Below, piece after piece: positions 48,401 to 58,789 of a DNA stretch of 64,000 nucleotides; position 1 is the stretch's first letter; each line of letters opens with the position of its first letter. A program made the translations under genes and the position numbers. This stretch comes from Inia geoffrensis (Eukaryota; Chordata; Mammalia; Artiodactyla; Iniidae): contig CM070908.1 of NCBI GenBank assembly GCA_036417435.1, positions 47,835,090 to 47,899,089 of the forward strand, given 5' to 3'. The notes under the pieces were generated by a model. The model saw nothing but the letters and a program-made list of their open reading frames with translations, was not told the DNA's origin and did no database searches.

Positions 48401-51400
48401 GAACTTTTAGTTAATGGTTTTATGGAAACATTCCTATGTACTTTTCTAATACAGTAAACTTAATTTATCATCTGAATTGTTCCATTTACAAGTGGAAGAT
48501 GTAACTTAAAGACTAATAAAACATAGGACTATAAACTGTAAATAGGTATAAATGATAAGGTAAAGGAAAAACAAGATAAAATGCAGTCAGGAATGAGGCT
48601 AACATAAAAATGCATGATATAAAGTTTACCAAGGGTAAGCTACAAGTTTGGTTATTAGTTTTCTAGTTGCTAACCAGAAGAGGGAGAGCTAATCAGTTCT
48701 GCAATCCACACTGCTATGGGTCTGCAAACACAGAAATGTACTTGAGCACTGGGGAGCCATTAGGACCCGCTTTAATTACACAGTTCTTTAACATACAGAA
48801 ACTCTTAGACTGAACTTAATTCACTCTAAAATCTTTTTCTCTCAGTTGATACCCTGAATTGATACTGAGCTTTAGAGAATTCAAAACTGTACTTCAAAGC
48901 CACAATTACATAGTTCTCAGCCTCAGAAACCAGACTCATCTCTTGGGGCCTTCCTCCTCCTCCAAATCCTGGCCTAGAGATCCTTCACTATCTTTTTAGT
49001 TATATGATGCCTTCAAACACACATCTTTTTGGTGGGTGGCGGACAACTTTTCAAGTTATTCTCAAAAGAAGTGATCCAAATTATGTAACACTGTCCATGA
49101 ATGGAAGCAGAAGCCCTGCTCTATACCATGCACTTCTAATAAACTATATAAGCCCTTTTATTTGACCTACTGATTCTAACATGCTTCTTTCCAAAAATGG
49201 TTTAAGAAGGCTTATAAAAATGACAAATACAACAAAATTAATAAGGGGAAACCTAGGTTGACAGGAAGAAAGGAGGTAACTGACATAGAAGACACCTTGG
49301 AAAAATAATTCACATGGACGCTATACTAGACACATGTTTTAAAAAAAGGAAAAACTTCCTTGCTGTATATTTAGATGAAAGTTGAAGGCATAAGTGAACT
49401 ACTGTTTGAATGGCAGGGCTGAGAAGCTGCAATAGAGACTCTGGCCCATGACGCCTATAATACTTACTGCTGGCCCTTCACAAAGGAAGAGGGGCTGCAC
49501 CATGTTTCCTCATACTGTTTTCCCCAACTGAGCATTTCTCTCCATTAGATTTTTGATAGGAAGAATAGGTATGAGATAATTCAGTAACTTTTGGAAGCCA
49601 AACGAGCAAACAATGACGTCAAATGAGTATGTTTCATTGGGTGGAAGCATCCATGGAGAGAGGGGATGTTAACATAGCAGAACAAAAATTATCAGATAAA
49701 ACAATGCACTTATGTTACTTAAATAAAAATGATATATATATTTGAGGGAAAAAAAGGGCCGAAGTAACATACATGAACTCTGATAGCTACCTTTATTCTT
49801 ACCCCAAGAGGATAGTTCTCTTAAAATTCATGTCATTATCAAAGAGTAAGGCTGTCCAAGTTTGCCCTTAAGACAAAGTGATATTGCTGTGTATGGAAAT
49901 GCATAATTCTTCATGTAAAAATCAGGATTACAGAATACTTCTGCACAACCAACTCCCTAAAATCCTATCTAAAATATTACTGAATGTTCAAAAATTTTAT
50001 CTAAGGCATCACAATATGCACCTTTCTACTGCTCAAGTTCAAGCCTGTTGTTAAGGAACAGTTAAATATTTTTTATAAATACATTGTGATCAGAAATTAC
50101 ATGCAGTACCCAAATAGTGTCAATCTGTTTTTAAGGTTAAATCATAACAGAAATCTATGTACCTATACAAAGTGGCCTACAGAATAATTATTATTCTTAT
50201 ATAATGTATTATTATTGAATGCTGAAGGATGTTCATACCTTGAAATGCTTAGTCTTTGGAGATCTCTGCTCTTCAGATTGTCTTCCTGAGATGGATACTG
50301 TCATTGTTTAAAAAACAGTTTAAAAGTTGTAATTGTTACCTTCTATTTATTCTCAATACTTTATTACCCTACACGTGCTTCAGCTTTTACAGAATACATC
50401 TGTAACTGTACAGCATAAAACTAGTATCTTATATTCAATTTTAATAACTCCAAATCTATACCAGATATTTCTAAATCATTTCCAATTATTTAAAGTCATT
50501 AATGCTTTAATTTTCTTTAAAAAATACACTTGCTCTCACATAAAAGACCTTGGAGTCTTACAAAATGTATTTCTGATGATACCAATCTGAAATCTATATT
50601 CAAAAAAGGGTAACAAATTGATCAAATTACTGTTTCTTCAGGTATAGCTAGTGAATCCCACCAGAAAATGGAAGTTTATTGGTATTTCACTTTTTGATAT
50701 TATTACAGAAGTACCAAAATTTAACAGGTTATTGTTTAAAAAGATTAACATAAATTTCTTCTTTCCACAAGAAAATGACATGGAAAGGACTTCATAAAGT
50801 CCTTATATACTTCCAAGTTTTAGTAGTTTAGGTTATAGATGACAAAAAGAACCTATAAAAGATATTTAAAAGTGAACTTAATACATTTAAGATAACTCTG
50901 TAACACACTTGTTTGCAATGCATTCAATTCAGGGTCTATAACAAATAAAAATGACTACCACAGGCACTAATTCTATTAGCAGAAATGGCCAGTATAAACT
51001 AAGAGAACAAAATTTAACTTTACCATTTCTTATTTATATAATCTAAATGATATTTTTTAAAGTGGAACACTAAAAAGCCACAAAAGGACTTCATGAGTCC
51101 TCTGAGTTTGGGAGTGTAAAATATCAAAATGTACTACAGAGGGCTTCCCTGGTGGCACAGTGGTTGGGAGTCCGCCTGCCGATGCAGGGTACGCGGGTTC
51201 GTGCCCTGGTCCGGGAGGATCCCACGTGCCGCGGAGCGGCTGCGCCTCTGAGCCATGGCCGCTGAGCCTGCGCGTCCGGAGCGTGTGCTCCGCAGCGGGA
51301 GGGGTCGCAGCAGTGAGAGGCCCGCGTACCACACAAAAAAAATGTACTACAGAAGTTAAAGTGTCTTTGTATCTGATTGTTCAGAAAATACCAACTAAAT

Positions 51401-54400
51401 ACTGTAAATGATTTAGCTGCATCTCAGGGAGCCCTGTGGAGAGGGGAAACAGAACTGGCCCACAAGTCAGAGGAAGTCTGACCACTAACAAAGCACATAA
51501 CCTTGGACATTTTCCTTTCCTGTTCCTCACAGGAAATGAAGGAATCAGATCAAGTCACTTTTCGTTGCTCTGTATAATTAATTAAAAATACACATTTTAA
51601 TTAGTGTATACTTATACATATATACACAATGGAAACCTTCGTTTTTTTTTTGTTTTTTTTTTTTTGCGGTACGCGGGCCTCTCACTGTTGGGGCCCCTCC
51701 CACTGCGGAGCACAAGCTCCGGACGCACAGGCCCAGCGGCCATGGCTCACGGGCCCAGATGCTCCGCAGCATGAAGGATCCTCCTGGACCGGGGCACGAA
51801 CCCGTGTCCCCTGCATTGGCAGGCGGACTCTGAACCTCTGCGCCACCAGGGAAGCCCAACCTTCCTTGTTTTTAAAGCCAATGATAGTAAACAAAACAAA
51901 ACAAAAAACCTAACAGTTTTGCTTGGTGAAGAATTTCTCCAGCTACCACCTAACAATTCAGAAAATCTAACGTAAATTAGCAAAAAGCACAAAGGAATTG
52001 TCTCTAATACTCAAAGACCCTGTCCCTGGCCAGTCATCAGTTTGCCATGTTCTAAAGGCAGTAAAGGATCTGTTTCCCAACTTGTGCCATCTGATGTTGG
52101 AGTTTCACATAAATGGGCCCATAGCTACAAAATCCTGGGAAACACTGTTCAAGTTAAATAGGTTCCTGCACTTCAGGACTGCTCAGAACCTTTAGTACAC
52201 ACAGCACACTGTGCATCTCTAAAGAGGCTGTTATTGGCTACCTTAGGCATCTACACCAACTCCATTTACTGAGCCAGTGTTTCCTACGCTTCAGTCCTAG
52301 TGTCTGTTTTTCTCAAAGGATCCACTGTTCTGAATATAAGTGGCTGGAAAACTGGAGGATACAGAAAGTAAAGAAGGCCCATAGTGGAACTGACCCTGGA
52401 ACCTTGACCTCATTAATACCAAACACTCAATCAACTGAGCTCACTAAGTACTTTAAAAAAAAAAGCAAAGCCCCCAAAGCCCCACTATTCTGTCCATGTA
52501 GGATGCTATTTCACACTTCAGAAGGTGTTATAAAATATGTTTCACAGAAAGTACCATCTTAAAAATATTTGTAAGTATGGCTACAGTAGACATAAGTAAG
52601 ATTATTGTGAAAATAAATTTTCTCTCCATAGCTTGCTCTTTGACTCCCATATCCAAGAGGACTCTGACCAGTGACACCTTTGAAACAAGACTGAAATGTA
52701 CACATCCCACAATACCAAGATTTAAACTTGGAACCCTTGATAAATTGATAAATTTCCACTCCATCTTTCCCTGGTTCATATCTCTGTATTAGTTGTGAGC
52801 ATTTTTGACTTTAATCTCCCCTCCTCCAGCCAAATAAATTCCTATGAAGAAGGGACCGTGTCTTAAATACCCTTTTCAAAAAACAAATTCCTCTCTTACC
52901 TCACCTTCAACTCTTAAAGTTTCTTAGTCTCAGCAATAAAGACTCAGCAATAAAGCAACATCATCAGCAATAAAACAAGTGATTTCTAAAGTTTCTTCCA
53001 CCTTCAAGTCTGTTTCTGTGATTTGTGAAAGAGCAATTAAACTAAAAGCAAATTTATCCTCTAGCACCACCTAGTGGAAAACAAATAATAAGAACTGAAC
53101 TGTATTAACACATATACACATATACACCCCTAAAGCGCTTTTCTGGATTACCCTAATTAAAATTTTTGAAACACATTCACTTATTGAATACCCTATGTAC
53201 CAGGCACCATGCTGCTTAGATATTTAATGTCAAGTTTATAGGAAAAAATTCCGTTAAATGAGTTTGCTAATGTCACAATAAGCAACACAATCATGAACCA
53301 AGTTTTTATGATTCCATAGTTCTGCTTCCTACTCTGTAAGGAGATATCCATTATTTATAAAAGCTATCAAATCATTTCAAGTAGAAAGTATATACTGACA
53401 GTTGTAATTCAGAGCTTCAAGATGCCTATCTTTTCCTGCAAGCACATCTTTTTAAAAGAAGCCTCTCAAGGGCTACAGGCAACTGGGCTTGCAGGACAGG
53501 ATGCTGCAAGCTGCTAAAGGAATTGTGCGTGTGATCACGGGTGCAAAGCTAGGAAAATCAATTTCAGATGTCAAGTAGGAAAAACAATTTTTTTTTGCTC
53601 TAATGGGAGGTGATAGTAATTTTTATAGTGGGTGTTTCCCCTTTATCAGGCCTGGGGGCTCCAAATCAAGTTCTTACTGTCCAGTTCAGAGGAATTCACT
53701 GGGTAAAGGCCAAGGTAGGATGCTATATTATTCTTAATGCCTGTCTCATTCTTAACCAGTGGTCACCTTCAGTAAAGACCACATTACAGACGAGAGACCT
53801 ATTGGCTCATCTAAGGACACTTGGGACTCAGGGCAGAGTGCTGGCTGGCAGTCAGGAAGCGTGGGCAGAGCTCCTCTTTCAGATGGTGGCTGCTCAGAAG
53901 AACCTAGGGTGGGGACATAGCTCCTTAGTAGTGCTGGATACTCTGATGGGCAAAATGTTGACCTGAGAAATAATTATCTAATTGGCTACCTTAGTTTGAA
54001 ATACATAAGTCCAGACTATTAAACTTTTCAATTTCTTGTAATAACTATTTTAAACTTTGTGTTTGGAGCATTGCTCCCACACTGCTCTGCTTCTCTATCA
54101 TTCCTTCTTTTTATTCTCAGCATTGTCATGACATTGAAAACATTTATCCAAGCTTTTCTGAACCCAGTGTAAAGTTCTCCCTCGGTATCCTATCCATGGG
54201 ACACTGGTTCTAGGATCCGCAGTGGGTACCAAAATCTGCGTATGTTCAAGTCCCACAGTCGTCCCTCTGTATCCTCGGGTCAGCATCCGTGGATTCAACC
54301 AACAACGGATAGCGTAGTCTACAACCTGTGGTGGCCTTGATCTACAGATGTGGAACCCACAGATACCAAAGACTGACTGTATACTTACTGAAAACAATCC

Positions 54401-57400
54401 TTGTATAAGCAGACCTCCACGGGTCACAACCCCATTGTCCAGGGATCACTGTATTAGTAGACAGACTCTGGGTGACGACCTGAGAGGCAACTTGTGTTTC
54501 AGTGGATGACTTCAGGCTAACCACACTTTAGCAGCTCAAGCAGGGTTTTTGTTTTGCTCCCCACCCCGACCCACCGCTCCGCCAACCCCAATTCTTGCAT
54601 TCTCAGCTATTTGCTGAAAATTAAAGTTGCTCCAAAAGTATTAGACTTCTGAGAATTAGTGGATGCTGTAAAGTTTGTTTTAATAATTCTAAAAGCAAGT
54701 CTCCTGTCATGTCTAAATTAATCAAATTATTACGTTAAACGAAGTGGGAAACTTAAAACCTGAGTTCTCTTTAAACTTTACAGAGAAAAAAATGACTTAA
54801 GGAAACTGAAGGAAAGGAAGTCTGAAAGAACAGCTTTAATAAATTAATAAACTAATAAGCTTTTTAAAAATTAGCTTTTAAACAACAAAATCATATAATT
54901 CTGGGATTATGCTAAAAGTATAGTTATCATATTTTAGCAAAAATGATTAATGGGGAAGATAAAAGTGAATTTTCAGATAATGTGACTAAGTAGTTATAAT
55001 TTATGTCAACTCTATGATTTAACACTTAGTTATAAATCCTACATATGATACACACATATGCATGCTGAATTTCTCAATTTAATAATTCTGTAATACCGTT
55101 TGTTTGGCTTTTTGTAGCTCTATTTTGAGATCTCTACATTCCTTCCTCATCAGTTCCAGTTCTTGTTCCAAACCATGGATCTTCAGGTCACAGCTCAACT
55201 TTTCCACCTCCCAGTTGGATGAAGGTGGATTTAAATTTCTTATCACTACAAAAAGGATGGACATTAAAATTGTTATTTCTGACTTGTTACATTGGGTGCA
55301 ATTCGAAAAAGATTATGCTAATAAAATGCAGGTTAAAAGAAAAACCAATATAAGTAATGAACAATTACTAAGTTTCTGAAAAACAGTAATTACTTTCAAG
55401 TATCTATGCTAATAAGAAATCTAGCAATCTTATTTTAGAATGTATTAATTACCCCTATCCCTGATTTTTGGTTTAGGTTAAGAGCAAATTTGTCAGCCTG
55501 AAACTTTAAAATATACAACACATATCAAGCATATGCTGAAATTATAGATGGATGAATAATCTATATACGTCAAGGTTAAGAGTGATAAGAATTAAATGAA
55601 GTGAGTAAACTGATGCTCACTCAGCTCATCACTCCATCTAGTCCCTTTAGAAAGTATAAAGTATGACCATCAGGCCTAGAACATAACTCCCAAACAATTT
55701 TATTCATAAACATTCCACTGTACAAACTCAATACCACTGGATATGGACTAACCCTTGACTTGGTTCCTTAGGCTCTGTATATAGAAAAAGACCCAATCAG
55801 CTGCCATGAGAGATCTCACCTCAACCTCCCATCAAAAGGTCTCTCAGAGGCCTACTCGTCAGCTTGTCTCATCAGAGTGAATGTGCATGGGAGCAGGCTA
55901 ATACCCACATCTCCCACTCTTAACTTTTCAACATAGCATCTCATCTGCACATTGTAACAACCTTTAGAAATTGGGGCAGGGGGGAAGCAACTGTAACTAC
56001 TCAATGACAGGGCGTCTAGCAGTGGGCAAGAGGCTTTGCAGAGGATGGGGTTCTACTCCTTTCTTCATCTACTTCACTGCAAACTAGCCCTGAATAAAAA
56101 CCATCAAATTTTCTCTGGGAAAAGTACAATTTATATCCAAGGAAAAGTTAAAAGTTGATACTTTGTAAAAGCAGAACAATTAATATAAGCCTAAAAATTA
56201 AAAAATAAGTCCTTAGGATACAGATATAGCAAACTGATCATGGATATAACACAGGAATGGATAAAAGTATTAATTGCGTTAGAATAACAGGTTTAAGTGG
56301 CCTACCCTGCTGAGTTTCCACCTCTGTCCTCAGCTGGAGGAGTTCTACTTCTTTAGATTGTAGCTGTTCATTCAATACTTTCAAAGATTCAGAGTTGTCT
56401 TTATTCTAGTTAAGTAGAGAAAAGGCCAAATTACATTCAATAAAATTTATAGGTTGGTATTATATATTAATTTTCAGGTAGATGTTGAAAAAACTGATTC
56501 TAGCCTTTGAAAAGCAAGGTGGGAAATGAACTCAGTTTTTCACTAATCTCTTTTTCTAACTTAGGACATATTATTCACTGGCTTTTTTTAAAAAAACAGT
56601 GATAAACTCTACGAAGTCATGATTTTTCAAAAGACGTTAGTGGTGTTAGATGTACTTAAGACCTAAACATCAAAAAAAAAAAAAAAAAAAAAAAGGACCT
56701 AAACATCATTACATATTGAGTACTTATTTTGTATAGAAATAACTTACAAATATTCCTATCAAAATTTTCTATTTTTGCCTTGACCATGCAAATTTTTTAT
56801 CTAATAAGTGTAAATATCTCTCATTTCTAATTTTAACCTCTTGAAGGAGAAAACTCATTTACAACATACAGATACTTTTCAAACCAACTTACCATTTTAT
56901 CCAATTTGCTCTTCAAATTATCTCTGTCAATGCAAACCTCTCGATAGGCATGGTAGGCCTTATTTACTTGTTCTCGTCCCACAGAACTTGTTTCTTCATC
57001 CTTTCGAGCTCCTATAAGCTAATGGTATAAAATTAGAAGACAAGGCTTGAGGATATTCTACGTAAGAAAATAAGTCAGTCTTCTATGGCTGCACGACTTA
57101 CCTTAATTACTCTAATGCAGGGAATAAAGCCTGGACTACAATTAAGCGAACATTTCACTTCCACACAATTAAGCTTTACTGATTAAGAAAGTAAAAAGTA
57201 CAGAACAGATACTTTTAAAACTCTTCTTTCAGGCTTTTACTTAATCAGTATCTTATACTTTGTAGTAACTATTTATAATATTAATTCGTCATACTAAACA
57301 CAGTACAGCATATTCTTTCACAGTGCTTATGTGTTTCCAAGCCAGCACACACATGATAATTTCCATCATCAGAAAAGTATCAAGTTAGTGTGTACCTGAC

Positions 57401-58682
57401 ATTTTAAGGAACAGACATGTTAGTTTAAGTCCCATATTATTCCAGAAGAGAAATTATTAGGATTGTTGGTCACAAAGTACAGAAATATTTCCAATGTTAC
57501 TTATACCAAATCACATTTTTCTATTGACTTTTAGAATAAACCTAACTACAAGCTCCAAAATGTTACCTTTTGTCACTCTATCCAGTATGTCACAATTTTA
57601 TTTAATAGTCATTAAGAAAATTCATACGAATACAAAGAAATTGATTATTTTTACAACTGAGTCTTTTCTTACTTCCTCCAAATGAGTGAAGCTCTACCAA
57701 GCCCTATCCTTAAGTTTTTATAACTAGATCATTTCCTTCCCCCTTTGTGCAAGCTGCTGTCTGTAACGTACCACTACACTGAAGATCTAAGGATCATAAA
57801 CTATGATCTGAAGAAAAATGAACCAAGTTAAACTTTAAAAATAAATGGATGTGTGAGGAAGATTTCCCAATAAATGGATGAGGAAGATTTCCCAATAAAC
57901 TAAGTAGATCTGATGATTTATAATTGAATCAGCTACCTTGCTTATGTATTCTATAACAGTTTCTGCATTAAAAGGTGTAAACAGAAGACATTAATTCATC
58001 AGTTAAATGCATTCTTATTACGTGTGTTCAAGAACAAAGGAGAATGTTGAGGTAAAGAAGATGTCAGTCGTGGTAAAATTTTAGTACTGACGAAAACATT
58101 ATTAAACATATCAGAACAATGTTCCAGGAACTTCTTCCTTTGTTGGTATATAATTTTTTGCACATTTTAAAAAATCCTGAATAAAATACATACAGCTATG
58201 AAGGTAAGGCAATCTGAAAAAAAGAGGTAAGAAAAATATTTGAACTTTAATCCCTTCATGTTGTTAATCCTATTCACAAATATTCACCAAGCACTATGAT
58301 AAGTGAAACACAGTAGGCTAAGTAAAATGCCCAGGGTTTTGAGGTTAGCAGTGAGTTATCCTTAGAAATTTGGTACTCATGGAAGACAGAGCAGAAAAAT
58401 ATTTAAAATTTCAAATGCTTTGAATTATTAAGTCACAAACATAATGAATGTAAACAGATAAATTACCTTTTCTTCCAAAACTCTTATTCTTTTTTTTAAG
58501 AAAGAGTTCTCTTTCTCTGAATCCTTAAGTCGTTTTTTGATGTCTTCATATGCAGTGACAAGGGCAAAATGTGAAGCAACAGATTCATCTCCTGAATATA
58601 TTGAGACTGGAGTCACTGTATCTCTCCTATGGGCTTTTTCATGATTCAGAATGCAGATATCATCTTCTACCAGTGCATCCAT
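42017..58682 (-). CDS. AZI2: AZI2 (NAP1), TBK1/IKK-epsilon adaptor, complete coding sequence in seven exons
   Basis: AZI2/NAP1 is a cytosolic coiled-coil adaptor, related in function to TANK and TBKBP1, that dimerises and recruits TBK1 and IKK-epsilon for interferon and NF-kB signalling and, with autophagy receptors, for selective autophagy. Coding pieces in transcript order: 58682-58467, 57018-56893, 56405-56306, 55245-55097, 50297-50239, 44815-44697, 42429-42017. They sum to 1182 nt, 393 codons plus stop; human is 392 as I recall. Residues 1-72 begin MDALVEDDICILNHEKAH; 40-197 are coiled-coil-like (DIKKRLKDSEKENS, EELMRKE-type heptads); 217-256 (YWELKREMSNLHLVTQVQAE) is the TBK1-binding segment; 257-393 is Ser/Pro-rich with SWVFPSPPKSSE and the end LDQRNQNCHYKN. 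All frames join without stops. One intron needs a GC donor. The single extra residue is near 74-77 (LIGARKDEE). The untranslated first exon was not found. Confidence 0.97.
42570..42715 (+). mobile_element. MIR SINE
   Basis: CTCAGTTCTAATCCTGGATCC, then TTACTGACAGGGTGACACTC, then TTGTCTGCAAAATGGACACA, the order of the ancient MIR core; heavily mutated. Confidence 0.7.
44693..44696 (-). promoter_or_regulatory. AZI2: GC donor of AZI2 intron with overlapping GT donor 4 nt downstream
   Basis: Transcript-strand sequence at the exon end is AAGAAAG|GCAAGTAAGGG. Only cutting before GC joins to CTTGTGC of the last exon as K-K-A-C-A-P. AG|GCAAGT is the typical strong context of natural GC-AG introns. 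Cutting at the neighbouring GTAAGG adds GCAA and shifts the frame. Without splicing, the frame reads Gly-Lys then TAA. Confidence 0.88.
44697..44815 (-). CDS. AZI2: AZI2 sixth coding exon, TBK1-binding segment
   Basis: 119 bp. Acceptor CTGTATTTCAG|TGATAAT. Encodes residues 217-256 (SDNMQSAYWELKREM, HLVTQVQAELLRKLK, PTAIKK), the conserved TBK1/IKK-epsilon-binding helix of the TANK/NAP1/SINTBAD group. The donor giving the family reading frame is AAAG|GCAAGT, a GC donor. Confidence 0.96.
45216..45426 (+). mobile_element. CHR-type SINE
   Basis: GGCTTCCCTGGTGGCGCAGT head, B-box GGGTTCATGCC, CCGCGTACCGC end and a ~24-nt A-tail. Short duplication AAGAATA at 45209-45215 and 45427-45433. Confidence 0.95.
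47280..47400 (+). mobile_element. MIR/L2-class fragment
   Basis: ACCATGTACTATGTGCTAGAC and CACAAGGAAGCAGGTGCAGG follow the order of a common ancient SINE/L2 tail. Weak. Confidence 0.45.
50239..50297 (-). CDS. AZI2: AZI2 fifth coding exon (59 bp)
   Basis: Short exon too small for ORF detection. Acceptor ATGACAG|TATCC, donor TTTCAAG|GTATGA. Encodes YPSQEDNLKSRDLQRLSIS plus two bases of a Ser codon; both flanking phases fit. Start residue Tyr replaces the Asp I recall in human. Confidence 0.93.
51141..51338 (+). mobile_element. CHR-type SINE
   Basis: GGCTTCCCTGGTGGCACAGT head, GGGTTCG B-box, ends GCGTACCACAC and a very short A-run. Exact duplication AAAATGTACTACAGA at 51126-51140 and 51339-51353. 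Confidence 0.97.
51641..51857 (-). mobile_element. CHR-type SINE, inverted relative to the one 300 bp away
   Basis: Interrupted poly(T), GCGGTACGCGGGCC, CGCCACCAGGGAAGCCC. Short duplication AACCTTC at 51634-51640 and 51858-51864. Confidence 0.95.
52376..52449 (-). pseudogene. tRNA-like pseudogene (tRNA-Ile resemblance)
   Basis: On the minus strand: GAGCTCAGTTGATTGAGTG (A-box region), TTAATGAGGTCAAGGTTC, then GGGTCAGTTCC (B-box) and a GGGCC end, in tRNA order and spacing. Acceptor, anticodon and T stems do not pair properly, so it is not a working tRNA. No CCA or A-tail evident. Confidence 0.45.
52936..52978 (+). repeat. CAGCAATAAA short repeat, three copies
   Basis: Three CAGCAATAAA motifs within about 50 bases, creating three AATAAA hexamers on the strand opposite to AZI2. 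Confidence 0.8.
54165..54460 (-). mobile_element. Tigger/MER2-like DNA transposon fragment
   Basis: TCGGTATCCTATCCATGGGA, GGTTCTAGGATCCGCAGTGG and TCCGTGGATTCAACCAAC are characteristic of short Tigger-group elements; terminal-repeat-like text recurs inverted at 54340-54380. The 109-codon ORF over it is incidental. Confidence 0.75.
55097..55245 (-). CDS. AZI2: AZI2 fourth coding exon
   Basis: 149 bp. Acceptor CTTTTTGTAG|TGATAAG, donor CAAACG|GTATTA. Encodes VIRNLNPPSSNWEVEKLSCD to LQKAKQT, the second coiled-coil block. Confidence 0.97.
55246..56305 (-). other. AZI2: AZI2 intron, third to fourth coding exon
   Basis: 1.06 kb GT-AG intron; no repeat family recognised. Confidence 0.9.
56306..56405 (-). 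CDS. AZI2: AZI2 third coding exon
   Basis: 100 bp. Acceptor TTAACTAG|AATAAAG, donor CAGCAGG|GTAGGC. Encodes NKDNSESLKVLNEQLQSKE to ETQQ, strongly coiled-coil in spacing, and leaves one base of a Val codon. Confidence 0.96.
56406..56892 (-). other. AZI2: AZI2 intron, second to third coding exon
   Basis: 487 bp GT-AG intron; contains the poly(A)-only insertion at 56673. Confidence 0.9.
56673..56695 (+). mobile_element. Poly(A)-only retroinsertion
   Basis: About 22 A's and one G lie between perfect 13-bp direct repeats GACCTAAACATCA (56660-56672 and 56696-56708). This is the layout of an L1-mediated insertion with no element body. Confidence 0.75.
56893..57018 (-). CDS. AZI2: AZI2 second coding exon
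   Basis: 126 bp, phase 0 at both ends. Acceptor ACCATTAG|CTTATAGG, donor AAAATG|GTAAGT. Encodes residues 73-114 (SSVGREQVNKAYHAYREV). A downstream AG at CTTATAG| would drop 7 nt and break the frame, so the upstream AG is used. Confidence 0.95.
57019..58466 (-). other. AZI2: AZI2 intron, first to second coding exon
   Basis: 1.45 kb GT-AG intron; holds a small tandem duplication near 57840, otherwise unique. Confidence 0.9.
57842..57896. repeat. 27/29-bp tandem duplication
   Basis: TAAATGGATG(TG)TGAGGAAGATTTCCCAA appears twice head to tail, differing by an extra two bases in the first copy. Confidence 0.9.
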
Positions 58683-58687
58683 GACAG
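58467..58687 (-). CDS. AZI2: AZI2 first coding exon
   Basis: Five bases of 5'UTR (CTGTC) follow the acceptor TTTTAAATAG; ATG at 58682-58680; donor GAAAAG|GTAATT. Encodes residues 1-72 including SIYSGDESVASHFALVTAYE. The ATG is chosen because it matches the family N-terminus and sits just inside the exon. Confidence 0.97.
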
Positions 58688-58789
58688 CTATTTAAAAACA
58701 TAAAACAGAATGTCTCATTGAATAAATGAGCGAAAAAAAAAGGTATATTTGGAATAATGTGAATATTAGGGAAATGTTTTAAAACTCCT

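Larger units (their letters stand above)
44816..50238 (-). other. AZI2: AZI2 intron between fifth and sixth coding exons
   Basis: 5.4 kb GT-AG intron, AT-rich; one CHR SINE (45216) and a MIR/L2-like fragment (about 47280). Nothing else recognised. Confidence 0.85.
50298..55096 (-). other. AZI2: AZI2 intron between fourth and fifth coding exons
   Basis: 4.8 kb GT-AG intron; holds an inverted CHR pair, a tRNA-like pseudogene and a Tigger/MER2-like fragment. Confidence 0.9.

Noticed and set aside
54098..54427. 109-codon minus-strand ORF
   Set aside because: Lies over a Tigger/MER2-like fragment; composition and neighbours give no support.
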